A stretch of DNA of 28,375 bases from JAVBKE01 sp031554215. GTDB taxonomy: Bacteria; Bacillota; Bacilli; JARBTR01. The notes under the pieces are model-generated. The model saw only the letters and a list, made by a program, of their open reading frames with translations, was not told the DNA's origin and made no database searches. A program made the position numbers and the translations under genes. The stretch covers positions 1-28,375 of the forward strand of contig JAVBKF010000102.1 in assembly GCA_031554215.1 (NCBI GenBank). Reading direction: 5' to 3'. Positions 8,439 through 16,908 of this stretch are shown piece after piece; position 1 is the stretch's first letter, and each line of letters opens with the position of its first letter.

Positions 8439-8803
8439 GAAAACAACTCCTTTACTATTTTTACAAGGAATGACAAAGACTTTTTATACCAATTAAATCA
8501 GGATATGTTGTTTGGTGAAATCTGTTTTAGAACCTTTTACTACTGTATTGCTAATGAAAATCTTTTAGAGAGGATTGATTTGCTAGGAGATGATTTAAGC
8601 GCAATCAGGTAAATAAAATAACAAAAAGGTTTTTTCATAAAGTGGGGACTTTTGTCGTGCGGGCAAAAAATAATGAGTGAAGTCATTTAAAACGTTTAGG
8701 AGAGAATCAATTTCGGATTTTCAAGTGGTAGGAATAAATGAAAGGCTACTCGGTAGGCTGAGAATCAATGATGAAAGAAAAAGGGGCATTAACGAAGCAG
8801 GTG
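8439..8803. other. Non-coding region between comEA and mazF
   Basis: No ORF of note in either direction. On the minus strand it should carry the comEA promoter: a TATAAA-like hexamer lies near 8484-8489, without a clear -35. One AAAA-N5-TTTT element, the form of a ComK half-site, occurs near 8624-8640, but the paired half-site needed for a convincing ComK box was not found. In Bacillus this position holds comER and yqeM. Confidence 0.45.
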
Positions 8804-8829
8804 TGTAGACCATTCCAAAATGATCTACA
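8804..8829 (-). terminator. Strong hairpin after mazF (terminator or mRNA 3' end structure)
   Basis: Eleven-base arms, tgtagatcatt and aatggtctaca on the minus strand, pair with one G-T wobble around a TTGG loop, seven bases past the mazF stop. There is no T-run after it, so it may protect or define the 3' end of the mazEF mRNA instead of acting as a classical terminator. Confidence 0.5.
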
Positions 8830-8835
8830 AAAATC

Positions 8836-9177
8836 TTAGAAATCCATCGCTAAGAAACTATGGATTAGTTCAATACATACGTTGATAACTGATTCAGGAG
8901 CGTGTCCTTCAATCTGTGTACGGCGTGCGCGCCAGTCCAAGCTTCTAACTTGGTCAGTTAATACGACGCCAGTGATAGCCATGTCTTCTGGTAAAACTAC
9001 CTCAAACGGGTAACCCTTCTGCTGTCTTGTGATTGGACAGACAATGGCAAAACCAGTGGCTTCATTGAAATTCTTTGGTGAGAGAACGATTCCCGGTCTC
9101 CGACCATTCTGTTCATGCCCCAATTGAGGATTAAAATTCAAATAAACTAGATCTCCTCGCTCAGGTGCTTTAACCAT
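8836..9177 (-). CDS. mazF: MazF/PemK-type toxin (mRNA endoribonuclease)
   Basis: A 113-residue toxin of the MazF/PemK family, which cleaves single-stranded mRNA at short specific sites when released from its antitoxin. Family features include RGDLVYLNFNPQLGHEQNGRRPGIVLSP at the N-terminus (basic strand and loop over the active site), FAIVCPITRQQKGYPFEV, and TDQVRSLDWRARR near residues 75-86. Its ATG shares one base with the stop of the antitoxin gene (TAATG), so the two are translationally coupled. Bacillus normally keeps its mazEF homologue (ndoAI) near alr; this pair lies in the comEA-rsfS gap and is closer in style to PemIK/ChpB-type systems, which suggests acquisition by transfer. The cleavage specificity cannot be read from the sequence. 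Confidence 0.93.
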   Translation of the reverse strand: MVKAPERGDLVYLNFNPQLGHEQNGRRPGIVLSPKNFNEATGFAIVCPITRQQKGYPFEVVLPEDMAITGVVLTDQVRSLDWRARRTQIEGHAPESVINVCIELIHSFLAMDF

Positions 9178-9416
9178 TACAACTGTTCATTCCCTTCTGT
9201 TCTTCCAAAATCAAATTCTTGATGTTTATTTGTTGCAGTGATCTTAGAGAGTAATTCATCTAATGATGGTTTTTGCTTCTTTGCCTTAAGCGTCAATACT
9301 TGGTTCTCCACGCTCATCACAACTTCAGATCCCTGGTCGATCAGAAGCGACTCTGCAATTTTGCTTGGAATTCGAACAGCTAAGCTGTTCCCCCACTTTT
9401 GCACAGTAGTGGTCAC
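9177..9416 (-). CDS. mazE: MazE/PemI-type antitoxin (AbrB-like DNA-binding protein)
   Basis: Antitoxin that binds and neutralises the downstream MazF and represses its own operon. The N-terminal AbrB/SpoVT swapped-hairpin domain is clear at residues 1-45 (TTTVQKWGNSLAVRIPSKIA, then GSEVVMSV), followed by an acidic, probably flexible tail that wraps the toxin (SLDELLSKI, HQEFDFGRTEG). I chose the GTG at 9416, which has GAGGAG about eight bases upstream, giving 79 residues. A longer frame to 9578 would run through the promoter and operator and is not credible. A second in-frame GTG at 9425 lacks a site of its own. Confidence 0.9.
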   Translation of the reverse strand: MTTTVQKWGNSLAVRIPSKIAESLLIDQGSEVVMSVENQVLTLKAKKQKPSLDELLSKITATNKHQEFDFGRTEGNEQL

Positions 9417-9459
9417 GACTATCACTCCTCGACTCGGTATGAAATTTTTACCCGCTTCC

Positions 9460-9488
9460 ATCATATCACCGCTTTGCAATATTGTATA
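9460..9488 (-). promoter_or_regulatory. Promoter of mazEF
   Basis: Minus strand TATACA (9488-9483) and TATGAT (9465-9460) with a 17-base spacer. The predicted start lies near 9453, about 37 bases before the mazE GTG codon. The -35 element sits inside the inverted repeat at 9480-9506. Confidence 0.6.
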
Positions 9489-9506
9489 TACCCAGTATAT
9501 ACAATA
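9480..9506. promoter_or_regulatory. Operator: perfect 12-bp inverted repeat over the mazEF promoter
   Basis: Arms tattgtatatac and gtatatacaata are perfect reverse complements separated by CCA. The repeat covers the -35 of the mazEF promoter. A palindrome here is what is expected for autoregulation by the MazE-MazF complex, since AbrB-fold antitoxins bind as dimers. Confidence 0.75.
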
Positions 9507-9618
9507 CCGCCCTTGATGATACCATTTTCCGATAACACTTGTCCATTCCCCAAGCTTTAATGGGTTTATTTTCCACAAAAATAGCTAACCAAGGAAATGT
9601 TGAAGGCTTATTCCCAAC

Positions 9619-9648
9619 AAAAAAGCACAATCAAAACCTTTGTGCTTT
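9619..9648 (-). terminator. Rho-independent terminator of the yqeG-rsfS operon
   Basis: Minus strand AAGCACAA (9647-9640) pairs with TTGTGCTT (9630-9623) around a nine-base loop and is followed by a T-run (9622-9619). It closes the housekeeping operon 29 bases after rsfS and separates it from mazEF. Confidence 0.85.
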
Positions 9649-9676
9649 TCATGTCTACTGGTTAAATAGAAATAGA

Positions 9677-10033
9677 CTACTCAGCAATTACCGGATCGAC
9701 TGATTCGACTTTCGCGTCACCCCATAAACGTTCTAAGCTATAATAATGGCGATCATCCCTGTGGAAAATATGCACGACAACATCACCTAGATCAATCAGT
9801 ACCCAGCGTGCTTCGTCAAAACCCTCAACACGTTTCACTTCAAACCCCTGCGCATGTACCTTCTCTTTTAATTCGCGGGCAATTGCATGCACCTGTTTAC
9901 CCGAATTACCATGACAGATGACAAAATAATCTGCAACGAGTGAAACCCCGTGCATATTCAAAATTAAGATATCCTCAGCATGTTTTTCATCTATCGCCGT
10001 TATGGCTGTTTTCAATAGATCTTTAGTAGTCAC
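9677..10033 (-). CDS. rsfS: Ribosome silencing factor RsfS
   Basis: Binds ribosomal protein L14 on the 50S subunit and blocks joining of the subunits, which lowers translation in starvation or stationary phase. The 118 residues are the normal length of the RsfS/Iojap family (YqeL in Bacillus), with signature segments LVADYFVICHGNSGKQVHAIA (about 31-51), RVEGFDEARWVLIDLGDVVVH (about 72-92) and the terminal YYSLERLWGDAKV. It is the last gene of the operon begun at yqeG, 28 bases after yqeK, and is followed by a strong terminator. Confidence 0.95.
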   Translation of the reverse strand: MTTKDLLKTAITAIDEKHAEDILILNMHGVSLVADYFVICHGNSGKQVHAIARELKEKVHAQGFEVKRVEGFDEARWVLIDLGDVVVHIFHRDDRHYYSLERLWGDAKVESVDPVIAE

Positions 10034-10061
10034 TCATGTACCTCCAATTTTTTTAGTCCTG

Positions 10062-10622
10062 CTACTGGCTAACCAAATCATTATACCCATAGATTGTATC
10101 TGGATGTATTGTTGCATTTTTACTTAGCAAGTATGCAACCGTTCGCTTATAAACCAAAATAATTGCTGCATTGATGTCCGATTCTGCTAGTTCCCTACAA
10201 TCTGCTACACCAGGTGTTGTCCGGTTAGGTTCAATATAATCTGCTAAAAAAATTATTTTTTCCAGTAATGTCATGTTCATACGCCCAGTTGTGTGAAAAC
10301 GAACCGCATCCAGTACGAACGGGTTTGTTATGCCAAACGTATGCTGAGCGATGAAGGCACCTACCGGAGCATGCCAGAGTTCACTGTGAAACCTGAGGAT
10401 ATCTTTCGGCAAATCCACTTCTCGGAGAATCATTTGTTTCATCTGATCAGCTGGTTCAACCTTAGCCACATCGTGGAGTACCGCCGCTAGCATGGCCTCG
10501 TCAGCATCAGCACCAAAGCGAACTGCGAGTATCCGTGCCGTTTCAACCACCCCCAGCACATGAGTAAATCGCTGTGCCGGAAGCCTTTCCTTTACCGCTT
10601 CAAGAATTTCTTCATATTCCAT
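10062..10622 (-). CDS. yqeK: HD-domain symmetrical Ap4A hydrolase YqeK
   Basis: YqeK-family HD-domain phosphohydrolase; members split diadenosine tetraphosphate into two ADP. The HD pair is in LAAVLHDVAKVEP (H50, D51 from the chosen start), with metal or substrate residues in FTHVLGVVETA upstream and SELWHAPVGAFIAQ and VRFHTTGRMNM downstream. I chose the ATG at 10622 because AAGGAG lies ten bases before it; the earlier ATG at 10631 is only one base from that site. The start overlaps the end of nadD by 11 bases. Length, 186 residues, is typical. Pairing with nadD and rsfS is conserved across Firmicutes. Confidence 0.92.
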   Translation of the reverse strand: MEYEEILEAVKERLPAQRFTHVLGVVETARILAVRFGADADEAMLAAVLHDVAKVEPADQMKQMILREVDLPKDILRFHSELWHAPVGAFIAQHTFGITNPFVLDAVRFHTTGRMNMTLLEKIIFLADYIEPNRTTPGVADCRELAESDINAAIILVYKRTVAYLLSKNATIHPDTIYGYNDLVSQ

Positions 10623-11178
10623 ACAAACCATGCTCCTTCAAATAAGTGAGTACACTGCCTGGCAATAATCCATTCACATCGTGTCCCTTGTAGAGCCTTG
10701 CTCGGATTTGCGTGGAAGAGACCGAAAGCTCAGGCACTGTCACCATCTTGACTGGATAGTTCGTTACTCCATTATATGATGGTCTTCTCACTCCGACAAA
10801 GGAAACTAGCTGGACTAGTTCATCAATTTCTTTCCAGTGCGGTAAGGTGTCAATCATATCAGCACCAATAATAAAGTAAAACCGAACATCCGGCTCCGCC
10901 TTTTGTAAAATCCGCACTGTATCAATTGTATACGAAGCACCTGTCCGTGCGAGTTCGGTTTGGTCTACAGTCAATCGACCGTTTCCTTGCGTTAGCAATT
11001 CGAGCATTTCAACACGTTGTCTTGGTGCCGCCACCGGCTGCTGCTTATGCGGCGGAATATTGGTAGGCACAAACCTAATTTGGTCTAGCTGAAGCGCTTC
11101 AAGAACGGTTTCAGCAATGGTCAAATGTCCATTATGCGGCGGATCAAACGTACCACCTAATAGACCCACGCTCATCAT
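10612..11178 (-). CDS. nadD: Nicotinate-nucleotide adenylyltransferase
   Basis: Transfers AMP from ATP to nicotinate mononucleotide to give deamido-NAD in NAD synthesis. The 188 residues show the nucleotidyltransferase motif GGTFDPPHNGHL at the N-terminus (second His of HxGH is H18), RFVPTNIPPHKQ, and the C-terminal SSTQIRARL motif that binds ATP phosphates. The start overlaps the yhbY stop (ATGA) and no separate strong ribosome site is visible, so translation is probably coupled. Either of the two leading ATGs could be used. Confidence 0.95.
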   Translation of the reverse strand: MMSVGLLGGTFDPPHNGHLTIAETVLEALQLDQIRFVPTNIPPHKQQPVAAPRQRVEMLELLTQGNGRLTVDQTELARTGASYTIDTVRILQKAEPDVRFYFIIGADMIDTLPHWKEIDELVQLVSFVGVRRPSYNGVTNYPVKMVTVPELSVSSTQIRARLYKGHDVNGLLPGSVLTYLKEHGLYGI

Positions 11179-11465
11179 GGCAGTACGATTTTTTTATTTT
11201 CTTTAGATTCTTTATAGAGAATGATTGTTTTGCCAATAATTTGTGCAATTTCTGAAGAAGTGCCTGTTGCCAGCTGAGTAGCCACTGGACGTACTTCTTC
11301 TTCACAATTTTGTAACACGCTGATTTTGATCAATTCCCTTGCCTCAAGTGCTGCTTTCAATTGCTCCACCATATTCTCCGTAACGCCGCCTTTTCCAACT
11401 TGGAAAATAGGCTCTAGATTGTGTGCTAACGAGCGTAAATAGCGTTTTTGCTTTCCTTTTAACAT
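11175..11465 (-). CDS. yhbY: YhbY-family CRM-domain RNA-binding protein (YqeI)
   Basis: A 96-residue protein made of a single CRM domain, linked to assembly of the 50S ribosomal subunit. The start LKGKQKRYLRSLAHNLEPIF and the GxxG-type loop QVGKGGVTENMVEQL are characteristic, as is the basic N-terminus. The ATG has AGGAAGG at about 11470-11477. It lies between aroE (63 bases) and nadD (four-base overlap) as in Bacillus. Confidence 0.93.
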   Translation of the reverse strand: MLKGKQKRYLRSLAHNLEPIFQVGKGGVTENMVEQLKAALEARELIKISVLQNCEEEVRPVATQLATGTSSEIAQIIGKTIILYKESKENKKIVLP

Positions 11466-11528
11466 ATATACCTTCCTTCTGTGTCATTGACACGTGTTCC
11501 TATAAAAATAGAGATGCTCACTTCATTA

Positions 11529-12341
11529 TTATAAGCGCCTAATTGATTCTAAACAGGCCTGTTCCATCAGCATTGTATCAGGCATAATACCTGTCCAGTG
11601 TTCAAATGCCAAGGCCCCTTGCCTGATAAACATTGGTAGTCCATTTTGAGTGATGGCACCGCATTTCTTTGCCTCTTCTAAAAACTTCGTCTGAAGTGGA
11701 TTGTAGATAATATCAGCAACGATTGCCCCAGCTTTCAAATTGGAAAGCTTAATCGGAACTTCACCTGCCTGATCACCCATTCCAATTGAAGTGGTATTCA
11801 CAATAATATCATACTGCGCAAGTCCAGTCTCAGCTTCCTGTAAAGTAACCACTTGCGCTGACAACTGTCTCGCCTTCTCCATTGTTCGGTTAGCAACTGT
11901 AATACGCGGAATCGCGTTGACTTTCAAAGCATGTACAATCCCTTTAGCGGCACCGCCAGCGCCTATTAATAACACATTAGCATCTGCCCAGATTTGCTCA
12001 GGATTTAGCGTGCGCAAACCGCTGACAAATCCAGCTCCATCCGTGTTATAGCCCACCAATTTGCCATCACAATGTACAACCACATTGACCGCATCAATTG
12101 CCAGTGCTTCCTCAGACACTTCATCTAAAAGCGGAATAATGGCCGTTTTATGAGGAATAGTCACACAAAGCCCTTTTCCGTTCTCTTTCCGAAATATTTC
12201 CACAAAGTCAGCCAATTCACTCGGAAGCACTTCAGTTGCCGAAAAATTTGCATCAATACCGAGCGCGCGAAAAGCAGCATTGTGCATTTGTGGTGATTTC
12301 GACTGTACAATCGGTGATCCAATCACAAAATATTGATCCAT
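11529..12341 (-). CDS. aroE: Shikimate dehydrogenase (NADP+)
   Basis: Reduces 3-dehydroshikimate to shikimate in the pathway to aromatic amino acids. The 270 residues show the substrate-binding start YFVIGSPIVQSKSPQMHN, catalytic K65 in VTIPHK and D101 in NTDGAGF, the glycine-rich NADP loop GAGGAAKG (127-134) and the NRT (151-153) that contacts the 2'-phosphate of NADP. It lies 44 bases after yqeH in the operon. Confidence 0.95.
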   Translation of the reverse strand: MDQYFVIGSPIVQSKSPQMHNAAFRALGIDANFSATEVLPSELADFVEIFRKENGKGLCVTIPHKTAIIPLLDEVSEEALAIDAVNVVVHCDGKLVGYNTDGAGFVSGLRTLNPEQIWADANVLLIGAGGAAKGIVHALKVNAIPRITVANRTMEKARQLSAQVVTLQEAETGLAQYDIIVNTTSIGMGDQAGEVPIKLSNLKAGAIVADIIYNPLQTKFLEEAKKCGAITQNGLPMFIRQGALAFEHWTGIMPDTMLMEQACLESIRRL

Positions 12342-12385
12342 ACGCTCACCTGAATTTTCATTATTGATTAGGGTTTCATCTTGCG

Positions 12386-13492
12386 CTAAATCAGCGACTT
12401 TCGTAACGAAACATTGACACCTTTAGGTGCATAAGCAATGACCTGAGCATTGCCACTATTGACTGTAACCCAGCCGAGTCCTGAAAAAACAACATCCGTT
12501 TTTGCCTCTTTAATCGAAAACTGGTGGGCAACCATCTTAGGAAATTCCCCCAGTTGATTTGCCCGCGGTGGTGACAACATCTCACCAACATGACTGTCAT
12601 ATAATGCCTCTGCATTACTGAGTTTAGTCCGGTGGATAGGTAGTTCATTGCCGAGATAACAAGCAAACGAATTACGATCTCCCTTTACAAAATCAAAGCG
12701 AGCAAGCCCTGCAAAGAACAACGTTTGTCCCTCATTTAACTGAAAATTTCGGACTTTAATTTCTTTTTTCGGCGCAATGATTTTCAAATCATCTTTTGCA
12801 ACAAAATGGGCCATTTGATGATGGTTGATGATCCCGGGTGTATCAACCATTGAACGATCATCATCTAGCGGAATCGCAATGGTATCGAGCGTTGTCCCTG
12901 GGTACTGTGATGTTGTAATCACGTCCTCTTCCCCGGTAATGCGTTTAATAATCGCATTGATAAAAGTCGATTTACCGACATTTGTACAACCAATCACATA
13001 CACATCCTGGCCCCGGCGAAGCTTTTCAACTCGCTCAATCACCTCATCTAGTCCGGTACCTTTATTGGCACTAATGAGCATGACATCAACAGGCTTTAGG
13101 CCGAGGTCCTTAGCACGCATTTTCATCCAATTGATCATTTTGTTTGGATTGACGACTTTCGGCAATAAATCAACCTTATTCCCAACTAAAAGCACATCAT
13201 TCTTGCCTGCAAATCGCTGGATACCAGATAACCAACTACCATCGAAGTCAAATATATCAACCACTTTGACAAGTAAAGCACACTGCGCGCTAATATCATT
13301 AATAATTTTCAAGAAATCACTTTCAGTCAGCGACACATCTTGCACTTCATTATAATGTTTTAGGCGATAGCACCGCTGGCAAAGAATAATTTCTTTCTCA
13401 AGCGATGATACAGGTGCATAGCCAAGACCGTTTTTATCTTCAGTCTGTATGGTTACACCACAACCGATACACTGCACTTTCATTTCATTCAA
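12386..13492 (-). CDS. yqeH: Ribosome biogenesis GTPase YqeH (circularly permuted)
   Basis: Needed for assembly of the 30S subunit. The 368 residues begin with a zinc finger (C8, C11, C38, C41). The GTPase motifs are in the circularly permuted order that defines the family: NKVDLL (G4, 105-110), SANKGTG (G5, 141-147), GCTNVGKST (G1, 168-176), then DTPG (G3, 217-220). The C-terminal third is the RNA-binding region ending APKGVNVSLRKSLI. The start is a TTG at 13492 overlapping the yqeG stop (TTGA), with GGGGGAA seven bases upstream; an ATG at 13483 is the alternative. Confidence 0.95.
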   Translation of the reverse strand: MNEMKVQCIGCGVTIQTEDKNGLGYAPVSSLEKEIILCQRCYRLKHYNEVQDVSLTESDFLKIINDISAQCALLVKVVDIFDFDGSWLSGIQRFAGKNDVLLVGNKVDLLPKVVNPNKMINWMKMRAKDLGLKPVDVMLISANKGTGLDEVIERVEKLRRGQDVYVIGCTNVGKSTFINAIIKRITGEEDVITTSQYPGTTLDTIAIPLDDDRSMVDTPGIINHHQMAHFVAKDDLKIIAPKKEIKVRNFQLNEGQTLFFAGLARFDFVKGDRNSFACYLGNELPIHRTKLSNAEALYDSHVGEMLSPPRANQLGEFPKMVAHQFSIKEAKTDVVFSGLGWVTVNSGNAQVIAYAPKGVNVSLRKSLI

Positions 13493-14016
13493 TTTGATTC
13501 CCCCGTCCGGTTTCCGAGCATGCCTCTTTTTCTAAAATAGCGCAGTATTATTTTTTCCATTTTTCGATTTAAAAATGTTTTCCACTCATCTGTTTTGACA
13601 AGTGGCTCCACTAAAATCGTGTGAAATCCACCACGATTTCCGCCGAGGACATCTGTCATTAATTGATCGCCCACAACAATTGTTTGACTACTTTTCAGTG
13701 ACATTAAAACGGCTGCCCGCTTAAACCCGCGCGCTAGCGGCTTGCGTGCTTTTGCAACAAAGGGAAGCCCTACTTGATCAGCAAATAGCTTCACCCGCTG
13801 TTCATTATTATTTGAACAAACAACTACTTGAAAACCGGCATCTGTAAATGACCGAAACCAAGCTCTCAGTTCTGGCGTTGCATCTGGCTTATCCCAGCGA
13901 ATCAGCGTATTGTCCAAATCCGTAATGATCCCTTTAAGGCTATGTTTTTCCAAGTAATCAGGGGTAATTTGATAGACATTTTTAAATACTTTTTTTGGTA
14001 AGAAGATCTTGAACAA
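13489..14016 (-). CDS. yqeG: YqeG family HAD IIIA-type phosphatase
   Basis: A 175-residue HAD-superfamily protein, subclass IIIA. Motif I is TDLDNTLIRW (catalytic Asp at about residues 33 and 35), motif II VVCSNN, motif III around KARKPLARGFK, and motif IV VVGDQLMTDVLGG. The substrate of YqeG in Bacillus is not firmly known. The gene uses a TTG start at 14016 with GGAGG nine bases before it; no ATG is better placed. It is the first gene of the operon running to rsfS. Confidence 0.92.
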   Translation of the reverse strand: MFKIFLPKKVFKNVYQITPDYLEKHSLKGIITDLDNTLIRWDKPDATPELRAWFRSFTDAGFQVVVCSNNNEQRVKLFADQVGLPFVAKARKPLARGFKRAAVLMSLKSSQTIVVGDQLMTDVLGGNRGGFHTILVEPLVKTDEWKTFLNRKMEKIILRYFRKRGMLGNRTGESN

Positions 14017-14105
14017 ATACTTGCACCTCCAGCTTTATTCACACACAATCATTCAATTAGCAAATTTCAATACTTTCTATCACTAAGCCATATGCTTCAA
14101 ACTGT

Positions 14106-14114
14106 ATTATAACA
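14106..14114 (-). promoter_or_regulatory. Extended -10 promoter of the yqeG-rsfS operon
   Basis: Minus strand TG-T-TATAAT (14114-14106), a perfect extended -10 element with no clear -35. The start would be near 14099, about 83 bases before the yqeG TTG. Confidence 0.6.
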
Positions 14115-14201
14115 AATTCTCTCCGGGAGAGCTGTTCTTTTTCAGGTAGTTTCAACAGTGCTCTATTTAGATAGTTTTCCTCATCTATTCAGTTCTATCA
14201 T

Positions 14202-15722
14202 TTAATCATCAAGCAAACCATGTGTAGTGAGATATTCTTCTGCAACTCCTTCACTACTTTTCCCCTCAACGTTGACGGCGTAGTTCATTTCCCGCATCTC
14301 TTCATCCGTGATTTCTCCTGCTAGCTGATTTAGAACTGGTTCTAGCTCTGGGTACTCTTCCAGCGTTTCAGTCCTCACTAGTGGGGCACCTTGATAAGGC
14401 GGGAAGAAATGTTTATCATCCTCGAGCACCACGAGACCTAATTCCTCAAGTTCACTATCTGTTGAATAGGCATCAATGATGTCGACATCATTGTTCGCAA
14501 TTGCTTGATAACGTAACTTTGGCTCTAGTGTGGCTACTGAACCAAAATGAATACCATACATGTCCTCAATCCCGACATAGCCATCTTCACGGTCAGCAAA
14601 TTCCAAAGTGAATCCCGCTTTCAATTGACTAGCAATTGGAATTAGGTCTGACATCGTTTCTAGTCCATATCGATCCGCAGTTTCCTGCCGTACAGCTAAT
14701 ACATAAGTGTTATTATATTGCATAGGATCAAGATATTGTACAGGATAAGATTCCTCTATCCCCATCTTCGCTTGCATATAAACCTCTTCAGCATTCGTGC
14801 TAGTTGGTGTTTCCTTTAAAAACGTCGAAACAATTGTCCCTGTAAACTCAGGATACAAATCAATCTCGCCAGATTCAAGCGCATTAAATACAAAACTTGT
14901 TTTCCCGAATCCAGGTTTGATTTCAACGGTTAAATCTGTTTCCGCTTCAATCAATTGTTTATACATTTGAATGAGAATTTCAGGCTCAGAACCTAACTTC
15001 CCTGCAATGACAATATCTGCTTCTTCATCTTGTTGGAAAAAGATATAGGTGAATAACAAGGCGAAAATACAAGCAGTTGCCATCACAATTCGTAAAGATT
15101 TCCGAAAGGAGACACCTTCGAGTCTCCTTAAACCAAAGTCAAAGACAATGGCTAGTAGCGCTGCAGGAATGGCACCTAACAAAATGAGCGCTGTATCATT
15201 TCGATCAATACCAAGGAGAATTAGCTCGCCAAGACCACCACCGCCAACAAGTGCCGCTAGTGTCGCTGTTCCAATAATTAGCACAGTCGCCGTGCGAATA
15301 CCTGCCATGATCACAGGATAGGCTAGCGGCAGTTCGACTCGCATTAAACGTTGCCATCCGTTCATCCCCATCGCATCCGCTGCTTCAATATAAGCAGGAT
15401 CAATTTCGCGAATCCCCGTATAAGTATTACGAATGATCGGCAAAAGGGCATATAAAACAAGTGCAATCACCGCAGGTAATTTGCCAATACCAACCAGTGG
15501 AATTAACAATCCAAGCATTGCGAGCGAAGGAATCGTTTGGATGACTGACGCCGTCCCGATGACCCACTCCGCGAGCTTTGGCCGTTTTGTTGCATAGATT
15601 GCCAGCGGTATTGATAAAACACATGCAATCAGCAAAACGATAATGGCTATCTCAATATGGGTCAGCAGTTGCTGCAACAGTTCATCTTGTCGCTCCTTGA
15701 AAACATCTATAAAATTACTCAT
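14202..15722 (-). CDS. OpuC/ProW-type ABC importer: permease fused to substrate-binding protein
   Basis: Imports a compatible solute or related quaternary amine together with the ATPase encoded upstream. Residues 1-205 are an OpuBB/ProW-like permease with five or six membrane segments and the EAA-type loop EAADAMGMNGWQRLMRVELP. After one more helix (about 210-230), residues 235-506 are an OpuAC-type binding domain (VIAGKLGSEPEILIQMYKQ, DLYPEFTGTIVSTFLKETP, VDIIDAYSTDSELEELGL). The binding domain is thus tethered to the permease outside the cell, as in Listeria BilE and streptococcal OpuC-like systems. Its start overlaps the ATPase stop by eight bases. Glycine betaine, carnitine or choline are the likely substrates; I cannot choose from the sequence. 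Confidence 0.88.
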   Translation of the reverse strand: MSNFIDVFKERQDELLQQLLTHIEIAIIVLLIACVLSIPLAIYATKRPKLAEWVIGTASVIQTIPSLAMLGLLIPLVGIGKLPAVIALVLYALLPIIRNTYTGIREIDPAYIEAADAMGMNGWQRLMRVELPLAYPVIMAGIRTATVLIIGTATLAALVGGGGLGELILLGIDRNDTALILLGAIPAALLAIVFDFGLRRLEGVSFRKSLRIVMATACIFALLFTYIFFQQDEEADIVIAGKLGSEPEILIQMYKQLIEAETDLTVEIKPGFGKTSFVFNALESGEIDLYPEFTGTIVSTFLKETPTSTNAEEVYMQAKMGIEESYPVQYLDPMQYNNTYVLAVRQETADRYGLETMSDLIPIASQLKAGFTLEFADREDGYVGIEDMYGIHFGSVATLEPKLRYQAIANNDVDIIDAYSTDSELEELGLVVLEDDKHFFPPYQGAPLVRTETLEEYPELEPVLNQLAGEITDEEMREMNYAVNVEGKSSEGVAEEYLTTHGLLDD

Positions 15723-16668
15723 AGCGCTTTCCTTTCAGCTCTTGCGACGTATTCTTCATCATTGTTCTCGCCGTAACTTGACCAATGACCTTGCCTTCTT
15801 TTTCGACATAAACAACATCGAAATCCGTTAATAAATGAACAAGCTGTTCATACGTAGAAAGATGATCAACGGTTGGAAGCAAATCATAAGCAGTGGCAGT
15901 TTCTCGAGGCGCTTCCATCAATTGCTCGGCGCGCAATTGCAAAATGCTCTCTTTATTAAAAAATTGCTGGACAATCTGGTCTGTGGTATTTGTTTGTAAC
16001 TCAGCTACCGTTCCGCACTGCACAACTTGTCCCTTATCCATAATCGCGATACGGTCCCCCAGTTTCCTAGCCTCATCCATATCATGCGTGACAAAGACAA
16101 TTGTCTTTTTGATTGTTCGCTGAATCGCGAGTAAATCTTCTTGCAATTGTTGACGGCCAATTGGGTCGAGCGCACTGAAAGGTTCGTCCATTAATAAAAT
16201 CTCTGGATTGGCCGCAAGTGCCCTTAAAACGCCAACGCGCTGCCCTTGTCCGCCCGATAATTCACTGGGCTTCCGGTCACGATATTCATTCGGCTCTAAA
16301 TTAACCATTGATAATAATTCATCGACACGAGCACGAATCTTTTCTTTTCTCCACCCCAGAAGTTTCGGCACAACTGCAATATTCTCCTCAATAGTTAAAT
16401 GAGGAAACAGAGCAACTTGTTGTAGGACATACCCGATATTCCAGCGTAACTCATGAATATCGTACTCGCTGATCTCTTTTTCATTTATATAAATCTTGCC
16501 AGCACTCGGGGTAATCAACTGGTTAATTAACTTTAAAGTGGTGGTTTTTCCGCAGCCACTTGGCCCAATTAAGACAAAGAATTCACCCTTGTGAATGGAA
16601 AGATTGAGGGAACCGAGGACAGTAGTGTCGTTATGGTAAGTTTTTGATATATTTTCAAAACGAATCAT
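15715..16668 (-). CDS. OpuC/ProV-type ABC transporter ATP-binding protein
   Basis: ATPase of the quaternary-amine/compatible-solute importer. Walker A GPSGCGKT (35-42), Q-loop near Q83, signature LSGGQ (137-141, followed by GQR where QQR is usual), Walker B ILLMDEP (157-163) and switch His195 are all present. The C-terminal segment (about 250-317) resembles part of the CBS-type regulatory region that follows the ATPase in OpuCA-like proteins, though only about one repeat's length. It is the first gene of a two-gene operon with the fused permease. The 240 bases upstream contain no obvious strong sigma-A promoter, so osmotic or stress regulation is possible but not shown. Confidence 0.9.
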   Translation of the reverse strand: MIRFENISKTYHNDTTVLGSLNLSIHKGEFFVLIGPSGCGKTTTLKLINQLITPSAGKIYINEKEISEYDIHELRWNIGYVLQQVALFPHLTIEENIAVVPKLLGWRKEKIRARVDELLSMVNLEPNEYRDRKPSELSGGQGQRVGVLRALAANPEILLMDEPFSALDPIGRQQLQEDLLAIQRTIKKTIVFVTHDMDEARKLGDRIAIMDKGQVVQCGTVAELQTNTTDQIVQQFFNKESILQLRAEQLMEAPRETATAYDLLPTVDHLSTYEQLVHLLTDFDVVYVEKEGKVIGQVTARTMMKNTSQELKGKRYE

Positions 16669-16908
16669 TTATTTAATTCTCCAAGACTATTTTGATTGCT
16701 ATTCTAGCATTCGTACAACATGCCTCAGTCAGCATTCAAAATGTTTTTATGACCAACTGCACGATTGAGCACAGTGTTTAAGGACTATTCATTAGAAGCT
16801 ATCAGTCAAACTGCTCTTAGCAGCGATTTCGCGACAAGAATCAGTTTACATGATCAGTTTATTGTCTAGCACTATAGGACTAGACAGCCATAAGGCCTTT
16901 TAAAGAAA

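Noticed and set aside
8618..8645. ComK box upstream of comEA
   Set aside because: Only one AAAA-N5-TTTT half-site was found, far from the gene and without a properly spaced partner; such matches are common in AT-rich DNA.
9416..9578. Longer mazE start (133 codons from 9578)
   Set aside because: Would translate across the promoter and palindromic operator; the GTG at 9416 has its own ribosome site and starts exactly at the family domain.
12825..13355. 176-codon plus-strand ORF
   Set aside because: Antisense shadow of yqeH, whose motifs are all in place on the other strand.
14125..14140. Hairpin ctctc/gagag as terminator of the OpuC-type operon
   Set aside because: Only five base pairs with a three-base loop and no real T-run, and it lies just upstream of the yqeG promoter; too weak to call.
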